A stretch of 64,000 nt of DNA from Bacteriovorax stolpii (GTDB lineage Bacteria > Bdellovibrionota > Bacteriovoracia > Bacteriovoracales > Bacteriovoracaceae), in NCBI RefSeq assembly GCF_002872415.1, contig NZ_CP025704.1, positions 2,294,001 through 2,358,000 on the forward strand, written 5' to 3'. The notes beneath the pieces were generated by a model. The model was given only the letters and a program-made list of their open reading frames with translations, searched no databases and was not told where the DNA came from. Shown piece after piece: positions 28,490 through 37,212 of this stretch. The position numbers and the translations under genes were made by a program. How positions within the stretch are numbered: position 1 is the first letter of the stretch; every line of letters begins with the position of its first letter.

Positions 28490-29101
28490 ATGCATTTTAT
28501 TGAAATTTTTAAGCAAGGTGGATTTATCATGTGGCCTCTACTGGCCTTCTCTGTAGCGATCTGGGTTATCACAATCCATAAGATTCTGCAGCTGACGAAA
28601 TTTCAAAAAGAGGCCAAGCACTATGTGAATGAAGCCACAAGAATCGTGGAGACACAAAAACTTCACGAAATGGAATACCTATATAAAAACTGTCCGGAAG
28701 TTATTGCTAAAGCTCACTACGCTGTCTTTGATGAATCATCATCAAGAGAAGACTATGAGCAAAGACTACAAAGACGTCTGGATGAAACCAACTCTCACCT
28801 AAAGAAAAATATGTGGATGCTTGGTACAATCGCCTCTTCAGCACCGTTCGTAGGATTATTTGGTACAGTTTGGGGGATCATGGAATCATTTAAACAAATC
28901 GGTTCATCTGGTAAGGCCGGGTTCTCGGTTGTTGCCGGATCAATCTCTGAGGCCCTGATCGCTACTGGTTCTGGTATTGCGGTCGCGGTTATCGCGGTTA
29001 TGTTCTACAACTATCTCAACGTAAAAGTTGCGGCCACAGCTAAGGAGTTTAAACACTCGCTTGGGGATATGGCCGATCAGTTCAACTCGATCAAGAGATA
29101 A
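28490..29101 (+). CDS. TolQ/ExbB/MotA-family proton channel protein (AglR-like)
   Basis: 203 residues from the ATG at 28490, chosen because AAAGGAG lies five bases upstream; the ATG at 28472 has none. Three membrane helices: about 12-32 (GFIMWPLLAFSVAIWVITIH), then after a cytoplasmic loop MLGTIASSAPFVGLFGTVWG and SEALIATGSGIAVAVIAVMF. The second and third contain the conserved small-residue and Gly/Thr pattern of the family. With the ExbD-like partner it would make a proton-driven motor powering the cluster, as AglRQS does for Myxococcus gliding. A short inverted repeat (tctagag/ctctaga, 28447-28466) lies in the gap before it. Confidence 0.92.
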   Translation: MHFIEIFKQGGFIMWPLLAFSVAIWVITIHKILQLTKFQKEAKHYVNEATRIVETQKLHEMEYLYKNCPEVIAKAHYAVFDESSSREDYEQRLQRRLDETNSHLKKNMWMLGTIASSAPFVGLFGTVWGIMESFKQIGSSGKAGFSVVAGSISEALIATGSGIAVAVIAVMFYNYLNVKVAATAKEFKHSLGDMADQFNSIKR

Positions 29102-29139
29102 TTATTAGTAGACGTTAATCTTCACCGCAGGAGTTCTTT

Positions 29140-29565
29140 ATGAGTATGAAAGTTGGAAATGATGATAATGATGAGGATATCGTAGCAGACATTAACATGA
29201 CCCCGCTTATCGACGTTATGTTAGTTCTTTTGATTATCTTTATGGTTTCTTCGACAGCAGCACTGGAATCAGGAATGGATATCGAACTTCCTAAGACAGC
29301 GCTGACAAATGAAAAGAAAGAAGCCGAGATCCTGGTTATCTCTCTTGGGAAAGATGGGAAAGTGGCCGTTCAAGGAAAGGCCGTAGTACCGGAAGAGATC
29401 ACTAGAAAAATCGCCAGCGAGCTTAAAAACCTAAAAACCGACTCAGTTATCCTTGAAGGAGACACTGCTGCCAACTTAGGTAGAGCTGTTGAGCTGATGG
29501 ATATGGCGAAAGTTGCAGGAGCTAAAAACTTCTCAATTGCCGCTGAAGAAGGCAAGAAAAACTAA
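29140..29565 (+). CDS. ExbD/TolR-family protein (AglS-like)
   Basis: 141 residues. A short acidic cytoplasmic N-terminus (DDNDEDIVADINMTPLIDVM) leads into the single membrane helix LVLLIIFMVSST, with the essential family aspartate just inside it in PLIDVML. A periplasmic domain of about 90 residues with VISLGKDGKVAVQGKAV and the usual terminal AGAKNFSIAAEE follows. AGGAG precedes the ATG. It works with the upstream TolQ/ExbB-like protein. Only one ExbD-type gene is present, while Myxococcus has two (AglQ and AglS). Confidence 0.92.
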   Translation: MSMKVGNDDNDEDIVADINMTPLIDVMLVLLIIFMVSSTAALESGMDIELPKTALTNEKKEAEILVISLGKDGKVAVQGKAVVPEEITRKIASELKNLKTDSVILEGDTAANLGRAVELMDMAKVAGAKNFSIAAEEGKKN

Positions 29566-29583
29566 GTTGTAGGTGGTGCGCTC

Positions 29584-30672
29584 ATGATACCAACATTAAG
29601 ACCAATAAAAGTGAACCATCATCGCGGAAAAATCGCCGCGAAGCTGGTCATACCTACAAGACACTATACCAAGGACGAGTCCAACCGCGATTTTATCAAA
29701 AAAGCGATCATGGCCTCCCTCTTTCTCCATGCGATAGTGTTTGTAGTGAAATTCCCCGCTCATAAGATCGAGGAAGAAAAGAAAGAAAAACTTGCTGCAA
29801 TTAAAATGAACTTCATTACTCCCCCTGAATCATATAAGGAGCTAAAGAAGAAAATTGAGAAGCAAGAACAACTGCAAAAGGTGGCGACGATGACGGATCC
29901 TGGGGTCCAAAAAGTCACAACGAATGAAGCAGGAAAAACAGGAGATCCTACTCAGGCGCTGGATCAAAAAGTTCAGAAGTCTAAAAAGGGATCGGCCAAA
30001 GCAGGACCTCTTTCAAGTCCAAACGTCGCAGGGGCGACAGGACTGGGAGACTCTGCTCAGAAGGGATACGAATTTAAAGGTAAAGGACTAAAGGCACTAA
30101 TGGGTAACAGTGCCACCATGACAATTGCTGCCGGAGCTGGGACTGAGGGAAGTCGCGGATTAACTAGTGGTACGGGAATTGGTAACAAAGGTTCTAATTT
30201 AACCGGAGACTACCGCGCCCCTGCCGGAATCGGCGATGGATCGGGACACCTTCTTGGGAAAGATGCTGTCGGTAACTACGACCGCTCTACAACCACAAGA
30301 GGTCTCGCTAACAAAAAAGGAATTGATACAGCATTCGTTCAGGCAGACACTGTTGTCATGGGATCAATTGAACCTGAAGTGTTAAGAAAAATTCTTCAGG
30401 AGTACTTGCCTCAATTTAAGTTCTGTTACCAACAGGAACTTCAGGAACACTCGGAAAAGATCAAAGGGATTGTAGATTTGAACTTCCGTATCGAAGGTGA
30501 TGGAAAAGTTTCTACTGTTAATATCAAAACGGCACAGACACAGTTCTCTCCAAAAGGGATCTCGTGCATGGCCAACATTTTACGAATTATTGATTTCCCA
30601 AAACCGAAGGGAGGGGGTCTGGTAGACGTACGCCAGCCACTGAACTTCTTCTCTGAGAGCACGAAGATCTAG
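29584..30672 (+). CDS. TonB-like AgmX/PglI C-terminal-domain protein
   Basis: 362 residues. A basic cytoplasmic stretch (1-40), one membrane helix (41-57, AIMASLFLHAIVFVVKF), a charged then Gly/Ser/Thr-rich periplasmic linker (about 60-250), and a C-terminal domain (about 258-355) with VLRKILQEYLPQFKFCYQQE, GIVDLNFRIEGDGKVS and CMANILRIIDFPKPKGGG. The paired Cys in FCY and GISC and the final FPKP pattern match the AgmX/PglI C-terminal domain that pairs with ExbB/ExbD motors. It likely carries motor force across the periplasm, as TonB does. It is the last gene of the operon. Confidence 0.9.
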   Translation: MIPTLRPIKVNHHRGKIAAKLVIPTRHYTKDESNRDFIKKAIMASLFLHAIVFVVKFPAHKIEEEKKEKLAAIKMNFITPPESYKELKKKIEKQEQLQKVATMTDPGVQKVTTNEAGKTGDPTQALDQKVQKSKKGSAKAGPLSSPNVAGATGLGDSAQKGYEFKGKGLKALMGNSATMTIAAGAGTEGSRGLTSGTGIGNKGSNLTGDYRAPAGIGDGSGHLLGKDAVGNYDRSTTTRGLANKKGIDTAFVQADTVVMGSIEPEVLRKILQEYLPQFKFCYQQELQEHSEKIKGIVDLNFRIEGDGKVSTVNIKTAQTQFSPKGISCMANILRIIDFPKPKGGGLVDVRQPLNFFSESTKI

Positions 30673-30676
30673 GACA

Positions 30677-30704
30677 AAGGGCCCGCGCTAGCGGGCCTTT
30701 TTTT
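30677..30704 (+). terminator. Rho-independent terminator of the gliding-type operon
   Basis: Stem GGCCCGC/GCGGGCC with loop GCTA (30680-30697) followed by seven T. It begins a few bases after the last stop and ends just before convergent topB. Confidence 0.92.
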
Positions 30705-30712
30705 GTCTTATT

Positions 30713-32857
30713 TTATCTAGGAAGAAATTCAAACTCTACTTTCCCTTCTTTATTCATCGTCAAATAAGCATCAAAAGGTTTTCCGGCCTTTGATTTAAAA
30801 CCTTTAATCAAATCGGTTTTTTTATCGGCCATGAGTTTTTTTACCTGAGTCTCACTAAGCTTCTTCTTTGCCACCACTTTCCAGATAGTAAATTGGCAGC
30901 CTTCTTTCCAGCGAGAGCAGCTGTATGATTTTGGAAAATCCTTAATCTCGGCGCCACAAATAGGACAAGGACCAAGGTTTGAAACTTTCGCCGGGACTTT
31001 TGGCCCGTAAGTTTTTCCACCATAAGATTTAGGTTTTGATTTATCGCGAGGAACTCCTTCAATCGCCTTCCATTCATTAGTTGCCGTCTGAATGAAGTCG
31101 TTGATCTTGTCTAAGAAATCCAAGTCGTCAGTTTCCCCTTCGGCCATACTCTGAAGGGCAAGCTCCAGCTTCGCTGTCTGCGAGACGCTGGTCAGTTCGC
31201 GGGTCTTAGGCATATCGTTGAGTCTATCGACAAGAAGAATTCCTTTTTCCGTCGCTTTTAAATTCTTCGCCGCCCTTTCAACGTAGTTTCTTTTTAAAAG
31301 TGTCTCGATGATTTGCGCGCGAGTGGCCTGAGTCCCTAAACCAATTTCAGTTCTAAAGATTTTTTTCAAGTCTGACTCATTAACTAGTCTTGCTGGATTG
31401 GTCATGTCATAAAGCAGTGAAGCTTCAGTGTACTCAAAAGGAGGTTTTGTCTTTTTCGACTCCACTTCTCCATTTGCAAAGACACCTTCTTCATTCAATG
31501 AGATTTCCGGAAGAATCTCTTCGCTTTCTTTTCCTTCAAGCGCTTTAAAACCAATCTCAATGATCTTTTTCCCACGGGCCTTAAACAGGTTGTTCTCGCA
31601 GGTAATTTCCACATCAGTTTCCAGGTAACGGTGATTTTCCAGGAAGTTTGAAATAAAACGCTTTAAAACCAAATGAAAAATCTTTCCTTCTGGAGAAGAC
31701 TCATCTCCGCTAAAATCTTTTAAAGGAATAAGACCGTGGTGATCCGTCAGCCTTGAATCATCAAAAACAGTTTTGTTTTTTACACTGACTTTAAAACCAG
31801 CAAACTTAAGAAAATGTTCTGGATAGAGATCTTTAAACTTAAAAACCAATCCCCTCACCAGGTCAAAAGAAGATGTCGCCATAACTTTTGAATCAGTTCT
31901 CGGGTAAGAAAGGCATTTGTATTTTTCGTAAAGTGACTGGGCAATCTCCAGCGTTCTCGACGCTGAAAAGCCATAGAGCATATTGGCCTGTCTTTGGAGT
32001 TCAGTCAGAGAGTATAGGCCTTGAGGGTAAGATGTCTTTTCTGTTTCATTTAAAACAGAAATCACGGCCTTCTTATTCTGAACTTTTTTAAGCAGCTCAT
32101 CGAAGAAATCGCGCTTATCTTGTCTCTTCTCATCTTCTTTTTTCTTTGGATCAAACCAATAGGCGGAGACCACGCCGTTTTTAAATTTAAATTTCCCTTT
32201 AAACTCGAAATAATCCTGAGGAATAAATGTATCAATCGCTTTTCTTCTTTCAACCAGGAGACTTAAAACTGCAGTCTGCACTCTTCCAATAGAAAAGAGA
32301 TCGTTAAGTTTAATGGTCGCGAGTCTTGAAAGGTTCATCCCCACCAACCAATCCGCTTTTTGGCGAGCTCTTCCCGCAATAAAAAGACGGTCGTACTCGT
32401 AAAGGGGCTTTAGGTTTTTCATCTCTTGATGAATAACATCTTTAGTAAGGGCCGCTGACGTCCAGAAACGAAAGGCCTTCATCTTTGCCCTTCCTTCATT
32501 TAAAATCAGGCGGGCAATGAGCTCTCCTTCTCGTCCAGCATCGGTAGCAACAATAAGTTTTTCAATATCAGAACGCTTGAGGATTCGCTTAATCACATCA
32601 AGTTGTTTTTTCGTTTTGGGTTGAGCTTTAAATTTAAACTCAGAAGGAATGATAGGAAGTGTAGTTAAACTCCACTTCTTATAGGCGGCATCGTAATCTT
32701 CAGGATCATAAGGGGCCAGCAAATGCCCGATGGCCCAAGTAATGACGTATTGATCATTTTCAATAAAACCATCTTGTCCTTTCCCCGCAGCACCAAGGGC
32801 CACAGCAAAATCACGCGCAACAGAGGGTTTTTCAGTAAGAATGAGAGTCTTCATCAT
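30713..32857 (-). CDS. topB: DNA topoisomerase III
   Basis: Type IA topoisomerase of 714 residues that relaxes and decatenates DNA through a covalent 5-prime phosphotyrosine. Toprim domain: LILTEKPSVARDFA and DAGREGELIARLI (Asp106, Asp/Glu metal site). SIGRVQTAVLSLLVERR follows, then the catalytic Tyr318 in CLSYPRTDSKVM, and GLGTQATRAQIIETL. The C-terminus has a CPICGAEI...SCSRWKEGC zinc-finger-like block and a further repeat. No transfer genes surround it, so it appears chromosomal. It converges with the gliding-type operon. Confidence 0.95.
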   Translation of the reverse strand: MMKTLILTEKPSVARDFAVALGAAGKGQDGFIENDQYVITWAIGHLLAPYDPEDYDAAYKKWSLTTLPIIPSEFKFKAQPKTKKQLDVIKRILKRSDIEKLIVATDAGREGELIARLILNEGRAKMKAFRFWTSAALTKDVIHQEMKNLKPLYEYDRLFIAGRARQKADWLVGMNLSRLATIKLNDLFSIGRVQTAVLSLLVERRKAIDTFIPQDYFEFKGKFKFKNGVVSAYWFDPKKKEDEKRQDKRDFFDELLKKVQNKKAVISVLNETEKTSYPQGLYSLTELQRQANMLYGFSASRTLEIAQSLYEKYKCLSYPRTDSKVMATSSFDLVRGLVFKFKDLYPEHFLKFAGFKVSVKNKTVFDDSRLTDHHGLIPLKDFSGDESSPEGKIFHLVLKRFISNFLENHRYLETDVEITCENNLFKARGKKIIEIGFKALEGKESEEILPEISLNEEGVFANGEVESKKTKPPFEYTEASLLYDMTNPARLVNESDLKKIFRTEIGLGTQATRAQIIETLLKRNYVERAAKNLKATEKGILLVDRLNDMPKTRELTSVSQTAKLELALQSMAEGETDDLDFLDKINDFIQTATNEWKAIEGVPRDKSKPKSYGGKTYGPKVPAKVSNLGPCPICGAEIKDFPKSYSCSRWKEGCQFTIWKVVAKKKLSETQVKKLMADKKTDLIKGFKSKAGKPFDAYLTMNKEGKVEFEFLPR

Positions 32858-32881
32858 GATCAGTATAAAACTCTTAAAAAT

Positions 32882-32913
32882 AAAAAAGGGCCAGAATAAT
32901 CTGACCCTTTTTT
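32882..32913 (-). terminator. Bidirectional hairpin terminator between peptidase and topB
   Basis: Arms GGGCCAGA and TCTGACCC (32888-32907, one mismatch) around ATAA, with six A on the left and six T on the right. In the minus direction it ends the transcript of the 32936-33814 gene. Confidence 0.8.
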
Positions 32914-32935
32914 ATATGACTTTCAGTTTAGAAAA

Positions 32936-33814
32936 TTATAGTTCAGCAGCTGTTGGTTTGTACCAGCAAAGAGGACGCATACCTAATTCGTATCCATCTC
33001 TCTTAAGACATACACCTTTAAGTGCATCTTTACCGTCTACATCATCAGAGATCGCTTTATCACAAAGAGATCCTTGGAAGTATGTATCAAGACGACATTG
33101 AGCTGCTGGGTGGTTGTCGTTAGTTCTAGATACTTTTGATGTATCTGGAGTTGTGAATTTTACGTTTGAGTTTCCACCTAGGTCACCAAGTAGCATAGCA
33201 AGTGATTTACCTGCCATTGATACACGCTGACATAGAGCGATTTCAGACTCAGACTTGTAGATCTGCTGACATTTTGCAGTTGCTTCAGCATCTACTTCCA
33301 TTTTTGAAACGATTGCAATGTTATCATCGTTTTCAAGAACTCTTCTCATACACTTTAGACCAGCGAAGTAGTCAGCTTGACCTTCGTTAGAAGCCCATGC
33401 AGATCCCCATCCGCCTTTTCTAGGAGCTCCACCAATGTGGTGACCTAGTTCGTGACATACTACCATCATGAATCCATCAACAGTGACTAGAGGGTGACGA
33501 GCAAGACCTCCGTACATGTTAACTTGCCAAGTAGTACCCATTTGTTGAGCTGACGCGTTAACTGTTTCGTCATCCCATCTGTTGTTCATAACTAGCTTTC
33601 CGCCTTTTTCTTTTACGATTGGCTCGTAAACAGAAGATACACGGCTGATTGCATTAAGGAACATTTCCTTAGTCATGTTGTTTGCAGCTTTATCGCCTAC
33701 AGCGATTTTTAAGTTATTTTCTGGAGCGAATCCACCAGTTCCGTGAACGTCGCAAGAAAATGCTTGGAAAGATAAAGTCGTTGCCATCAGTGCAACTAAA
33801 ATCCCTTTTGTCAT
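32936..33814 (-). CDS. Exported zinc metallopeptidase-like protein, paralogue A
   Basis: 292 residues with a signal peptide (about 1-20). A zinc-peptidase helix, CHELGHHIGGAPR, gives His121-Glu122 and His125, and ASNEGQADYFAGLKC downstream supplies a candidate third ligand, Glu144 or Asp148. Several cysteines (SC at the mature N-terminus, VVC, LKC, KC, LC, QC, LC, VC, LC) suggest disulfides and thus an extracytoplasmic site. It is about two-thirds identical by eye to the next upstream gene. It has its own terminator. Probably degrades envelope or prey protein; the substrate is unknown. The upstream leader TTACGGAGGAC is shared with paralogue B. Confidence 0.82.
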   Translation of the reverse strand: MTKGILVALMATTLSFQAFSCDVHGTGGFAPENNLKIAVGDKAANNMTKEMFLNAISRVSSVYEPIVKEKGGKLVMNNRWDDETVNASAQQMGTTWQVNMYGGLARHPLVTVDGFMMVVCHELGHHIGGAPRKGGWGSAWASNEGQADYFAGLKCMRRVLENDDNIAIVSKMEVDAEATAKCQQIYKSESEIALCQRVSMAGKSLAMLLGDLGGNSNVKFTTPDTSKVSRTNDNHPAAQCRLDTYFQGSLCDKAISDDVDGKDALKGVCLKRDGYELGMRPLCWYKPTAAEL

Positions 33815-33951
33815 ATAAAGTCCTCCGTAACAAATATTAGGAATGGGTTAATTCTTGCGATTTAAAAACAATCTGGAAAAGAAAATATTCTTTCATTACC
33901 TGACATTTCAAGACGGATACTGACAGAGATCGTTTTTCATTGGGAGAAAAT

Positions 33952-33977
33952 AAAAAAGGGGCTTCCGAAGAAGCCCC
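33952..33977 (-). terminator. Rho-independent terminator after paralogue B
   Basis: Read on the minus strand, GGGGCTTC-TTCG-GAAGCCCC, a stable UUCG tetraloop hairpin, followed by six U. It insulates the two peptidase genes from each other. Confidence 0.9.
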
Positions 33978-34012
33978 TGCTGTCAATTTTTTGGCGTATC
34001 TTTTTTGACGTT

Positions 34013-34894
34013 TTAGATCTCGTTTGAGCCTGGTTTGTACCAGCAAAGAGGACGAACTCCACGAGCGTACCCATCTTTTTTAATACATGTACCTGGGATA
34101 GCGTCGTCTTTTGAAACGTTTTCATCGATCGACTTATCACATAGCATACCTTGGAAGTAAGTATCTAGGCGACACTGAGCTTGTGGGTGAGCATCGTTAG
34201 TTTGTCTTACAACTTTTTTATCTGGTGTATTGAAGTTTACGTTAGCGTTTCCACCAAGTGATCCAAGAAGTGATCCAAGTGACTTCCCTGCCATTGCGAT
34301 ACGCTGACAAAGAGCTACTTCAGATTCAGACTTATAAACGGCCTGACATTGTTTTGTCGCTTCTGCATCGATCGTCATACCAGCAACGATAGCGATGTTG
34401 TCGTCGTTTTGAAGAACTCTTCTCATACATTTTAGACCTGCGAAGTAGTCCGCTTGTCCTTCGTTAGATGCCCAGTCAGTGTTTCTGTCGTATCTTGGAG
34501 CTCCACCGATGTGGTGACCAAGTTCGTGACATACTACCATCATGAAACCATCGTCAGTTGTCAGTTTGTGACGAGCAAGACCACCGTACATGTTTACTTG
34601 CCATGTAGTCCCGTACTGTTGAGCTGAAGCGTTTACAGTGTTGTTTGTCCAAAGGTTATTCATCTTTAGAGTTGCACCCATTTCAGAAATGATTGGTGAG
34701 TATACAGCTTCTACGCGTCCGATGATTGAAAGGAAGCGCTCTTCTGTCATGTCCCCTGCCATTTTATCGTTTACACCGATAGATAGGTTGTTTTCAGGTA
34801 AGAATCCAGAATTTCCGTGTTGGTCACAAGCGATGCTTGCCGTTGAAAGTGTCATAGTAAGAGCAAGTGAACTAAGTAATAGAGATTTTTTCAT
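34013..34894 (-). CDS. Exported zinc metallopeptidase-like protein, paralogue B
   Basis: 293 residues from the ATG at 34894, which follows GGAGGA; six codons further upstream the frame has another ATG lacking a ribosome site. Signal peptide about 1-22 (STASIA), then a mature start of CDQHGNSGF. The CHELGHHIGGAPR and ASNEGQADYFAGLKCMRRVL segments are the same as in paralogue A, so the HExxH site and downstream acidic ligand are conserved. The two genes and their leaders clearly arose by tandem duplication, but each has a private terminator, so they can be expressed separately. Confidence 0.82.
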   Translation of the reverse strand: MKKSLLLSSLALTMTLSTASIACDQHGNSGFLPENNLSIGVNDKMAGDMTEERFLSIIGRVEAVYSPIISEMGATLKMNNLWTNNTVNASAQQYGTTWQVNMYGGLARHKLTTDDGFMMVVCHELGHHIGGAPRYDRNTDWASNEGQADYFAGLKCMRRVLQNDDNIAIVAGMTIDAEATKQCQAVYKSESEVALCQRIAMAGKSLGSLLGSLGGNANVNFNTPDKKVVRQTNDAHPQAQCRLDTYFQGMLCDKSIDENVSKDDAIPGTCIKKDGYARGVRPLCWYKPGSNEI

Positions 34895-35063
34895 ATATGT
34901 CCTCCGTAACAAACGATGAAAATCAAAACGTAACTCTATCCTGACACTTTCTTTAAGTTTCGGTTGGAAATTAATCTGTCAATTTCTTGCAGAAGCTTTG
35001 TCTAAATAGCGGAGTGATTAAGTGCTCTTTTCTTTTTTAAGGAATCCTTTATGATCATTAGAT

Positions 35064-35804
35064 ATGAAAACTACAACCCTGCTCCTGTCTTTTTTCCTTA
35101 TGACGACAACTTTTGCCCGCGCTGAAGATGCCCGAGAATGGAGCGCTTCACTTGGTGCAGGTTTTGTTTTTAAAAAGAATTTGCGCAAAGAAAATACATA
35201 CGAAAACATGGATAAAAAATGGATCGTCAAACCCATTCCTCTTGTGCAAGCAAGTTATGGCCGGGTTTCTCTTGGGCCTCAAGGCCTCTCATTTATGGCC
35301 CTTGGTTCCAAGATGGCAAACGTCACGCTCTTTATTAAACGCGATGGTGATCGCTATCATGGCGCGGGAATGATCCCACGAAAAGATTCGGCCTTTGCTG
35401 GAATCTCGGCAAAGTTTTTTAGCTACGGTTTAAATATCTCTCACGATATCCACGGTCGTTCTAAAGGAACAGTGGTGCAGTTAAATTATGGAAAGATGTT
35501 CTTAATTTCAGAGAAATTTTTTCTCTTAACCAACTTCGGCCTGGACTGGTTTGATGATAAGTACGCTGAGTACTACTACAACGTCAGGTCTCATGAAGCG
35601 ACGGCCACTCGCCGCGAGTACCATCTTAATAACTACCTTCAACCGAGTGTCGGGATTCTTCCGGTCTATAAGCTTACAGAGAAGTCTTCATTAATGGGGG
35701 CGCTGAATACCAAGTTGGTTAATAAAGACGTGAGAAACTCGCCAACAATGAACGGCGACAAGCTGGAGTTCGGTGGACTCTTTGGCTACAACTATAATTT
35801 TTAG
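35064..35804 (+). CDS. MipA/OmpV-family outer-membrane protein
   Basis: 246 residues. The signal peptide (about 1-20, ending FARAED) is followed by beta strands (WSASLGAGFVFKKN, VVQLNYGKMFLISEKFFLL). The family hallmark YYYNVRSHEATATRREYH corresponds to the YYGV..A motif. The protein ends FGYNYNF with a terminal aromatic. MipA/OmpV proteins are barrels implicated in murein-enzyme scaffolding or osmotic and antimicrobial response; the precise role here is open. A short out-of-frame ATG with a better ribosome site (35051, 24 codons) overlaps the start. Confidence 0.83.
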   Translation: MKTTTLLLSFFLMTTTFARAEDAREWSASLGAGFVFKKNLRKENTYENMDKKWIVKPIPLVQASYGRVSLGPQGLSFMALGSKMANVTLFIKRDGDRYHGAGMIPRKDSAFAGISAKFFSYGLNISHDIHGRSKGTVVQLNYGKMFLISEKFFLLTNFGLDWFDDKYAEYYYNVRSHEATATRREYHLNNYLQPSVGILPVYKLTEKSSLMGALNTKLVNKDVRNSPTMNGDKLEFGGLFGYNYNF

Positions 35805-35807
35805 GAA

Positions 35808-37169
35808 TTATTTTTTGGTTAACATGTGCTCTATTTCCGCCACAATTTTTCTGTAGGTCGGAAGCTGGTAGCGCAGTTTGAGATGTGAGAGAATCAACGC
35901 AAAATTCGGTTCATTTCCCTGCTCTAGAAGTGCCGTCACAAAGTCTTCAATCACTACAAAGAAAATCGCCATCGGCGAAATCCCGGCCGTTATCACTTCC
36001 GGAAAACCAACCCCATTGGAAACACCGTGGTGTTGTTTAATGATGATATCGACACCTTGAGGAAGTCGTGGGTAACTTTGAACTAATAGGGCCGCTTGAT
36101 GGGCGTGATTTAAAACCGCGTCTCTTTCTCGCGATGTAAGATTGGCCTTTTTTAAAGCTTCGTTATCCATGATCTTTAAAAGCTTTTCATCATCCAGGTA
36201 AATATCGTGAAAGAAACTCACCATTGAAAGTTTTTCCAGCATGACCGATTGCTGATCCTGGCTTCCCCACTCCATCTTTGGCAGAAGTGTGTAAGACATC
36301 AGGCATATAAGGTAGGATCTTCTATAGGAATAGCTCAATTGATTGTCTAAAAGTTTTCTTAGCAGTGAGCCCAGCTTATCTGTCTTAGTAATCTGCGTTC
36401 TGATTTGGTGAACCGTTTGATCGACCATGGCCACACAAGTTGATGTGATCCCCAAAGACTTAATGAGGTCACTACTGATAACAAAGGAGTCCCCTGTCTT
36501 CACCACGGCTTCATCAATAGACACTGGCTTTTTAAGATTTCTCAAAGACTGAGTCAGAAGACCGTTCATAAAAAGCTCGCGCTCTTCTTTTAAGATAAAA
36601 AATTCACGCAATCCCAGGTCTTCATATTTTTTTAAGCTCTCTTTTGTGAAGTTTTCACCAAAGTGCAAACGCTTTACATACTCATCCCCACTTTTTTTAG
36701 CGAGCTTGATATAGACATCGCACGGAGAGAGGTTCATGAGATAAAAATAATTGATGGGAAAAGGAATGTAGTCTGGAAGTTTTAAATGAGAGAACTCTTC
36801 CTTTTTAAGGTTGAGGGCCTTCAGGACCAATCGGTTGAGCTCTTCAATTCTCAAGCGATCAGAAACCATGGCAAACTTCTTATAAGTGTGCTCGAACTCT
36901 CCGATCACAATGAGCGGAGTTCTTAAAGAATCATCATAAATGACATTGAGAAAAAGGGCAGCGATCGCTTCGCTGGGATGATCGGCCGTTTCTTCAGAAT
37001 TATTGCGAACGACGAATAAATCAAAATACTCGCCCTTTTTGACGACCTCAACAGCTTCTGCCCCACTTTTATAGTGGATGGTTTTTGCTCCAAATTCCCT
37101 TTCCAGGTTCTTGGCTATGAGCTCCCCAACAGAATCATTGGGTTCGACTAAAAGGATCTTTAATTCCAT
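35808..37169 (-). CDS. Degenerate receiver fused to HD-GYP-like domain
   Basis: 453 residues from the ATG at 37169; the longer frame would run into the palindrome at 37213. The N-terminal region (about 1-115) folds like a receiver (ILLVEPNDSVGELI, FDLFVVRNN), but the phosphoacceptor position reads VVRNN without Asp. A middle region of about 150 residues follows. The C-terminal HD-GYP-like domain has FFHDIYLDDEKL, LNHAHQAALL and QHHGVSNGVGFPE, where canonical proteins have HHE..DG.GYP. It may be a cyclic-di-GMP phosphodiesterase or a non-catalytic binder. It is divergent from the Fur-family regulator. Confidence 0.75.
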   Translation of the reverse strand: MELKILLVEPNDSVGELIAKNLEREFGAKTIHYKSGAEAVEVVKKGEYFDLFVVRNNSEETADHPSEAIAALFLNVIYDDSLRTPLIVIGEFEHTYKKFAMVSDRLRIEELNRLVLKALNLKKEEFSHLKLPDYIPFPINYFYLMNLSPCDVYIKLAKKSGDEYVKRLHFGENFTKESLKKYEDLGLREFFILKEERELFMNGLLTQSLRNLKKPVSIDEAVVKTGDSFVISSDLIKSLGITSTCVAMVDQTVHQIRTQITKTDKLGSLLRKLLDNQLSYSYRRSYLICLMSYTLLPKMEWGSQDQQSVMLEKLSMVSFFHDIYLDDEKLLKIMDNEALKKANLTSRERDAVLNHAHQAALLVQSYPRLPQGVDIIIKQHHGVSNGVGFPEVITAGISPMAIFFVVIEDFVTALLEQGNEPNFALILSHLKLRYQLPTYRKIVAEIEHMLTKK

Positions 37170-37212
37170 ACTATAGATGATAAACGAAAACCTGAAAAAG
37201 GGTAAAAAATGT

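Noticed and set aside
30713-32857. Topoisomerase III as sign of a plasmid or conjugative island
   Set aside because: No relaxase, partition, integrase or transfer genes nearby and the flanks look like core genome.
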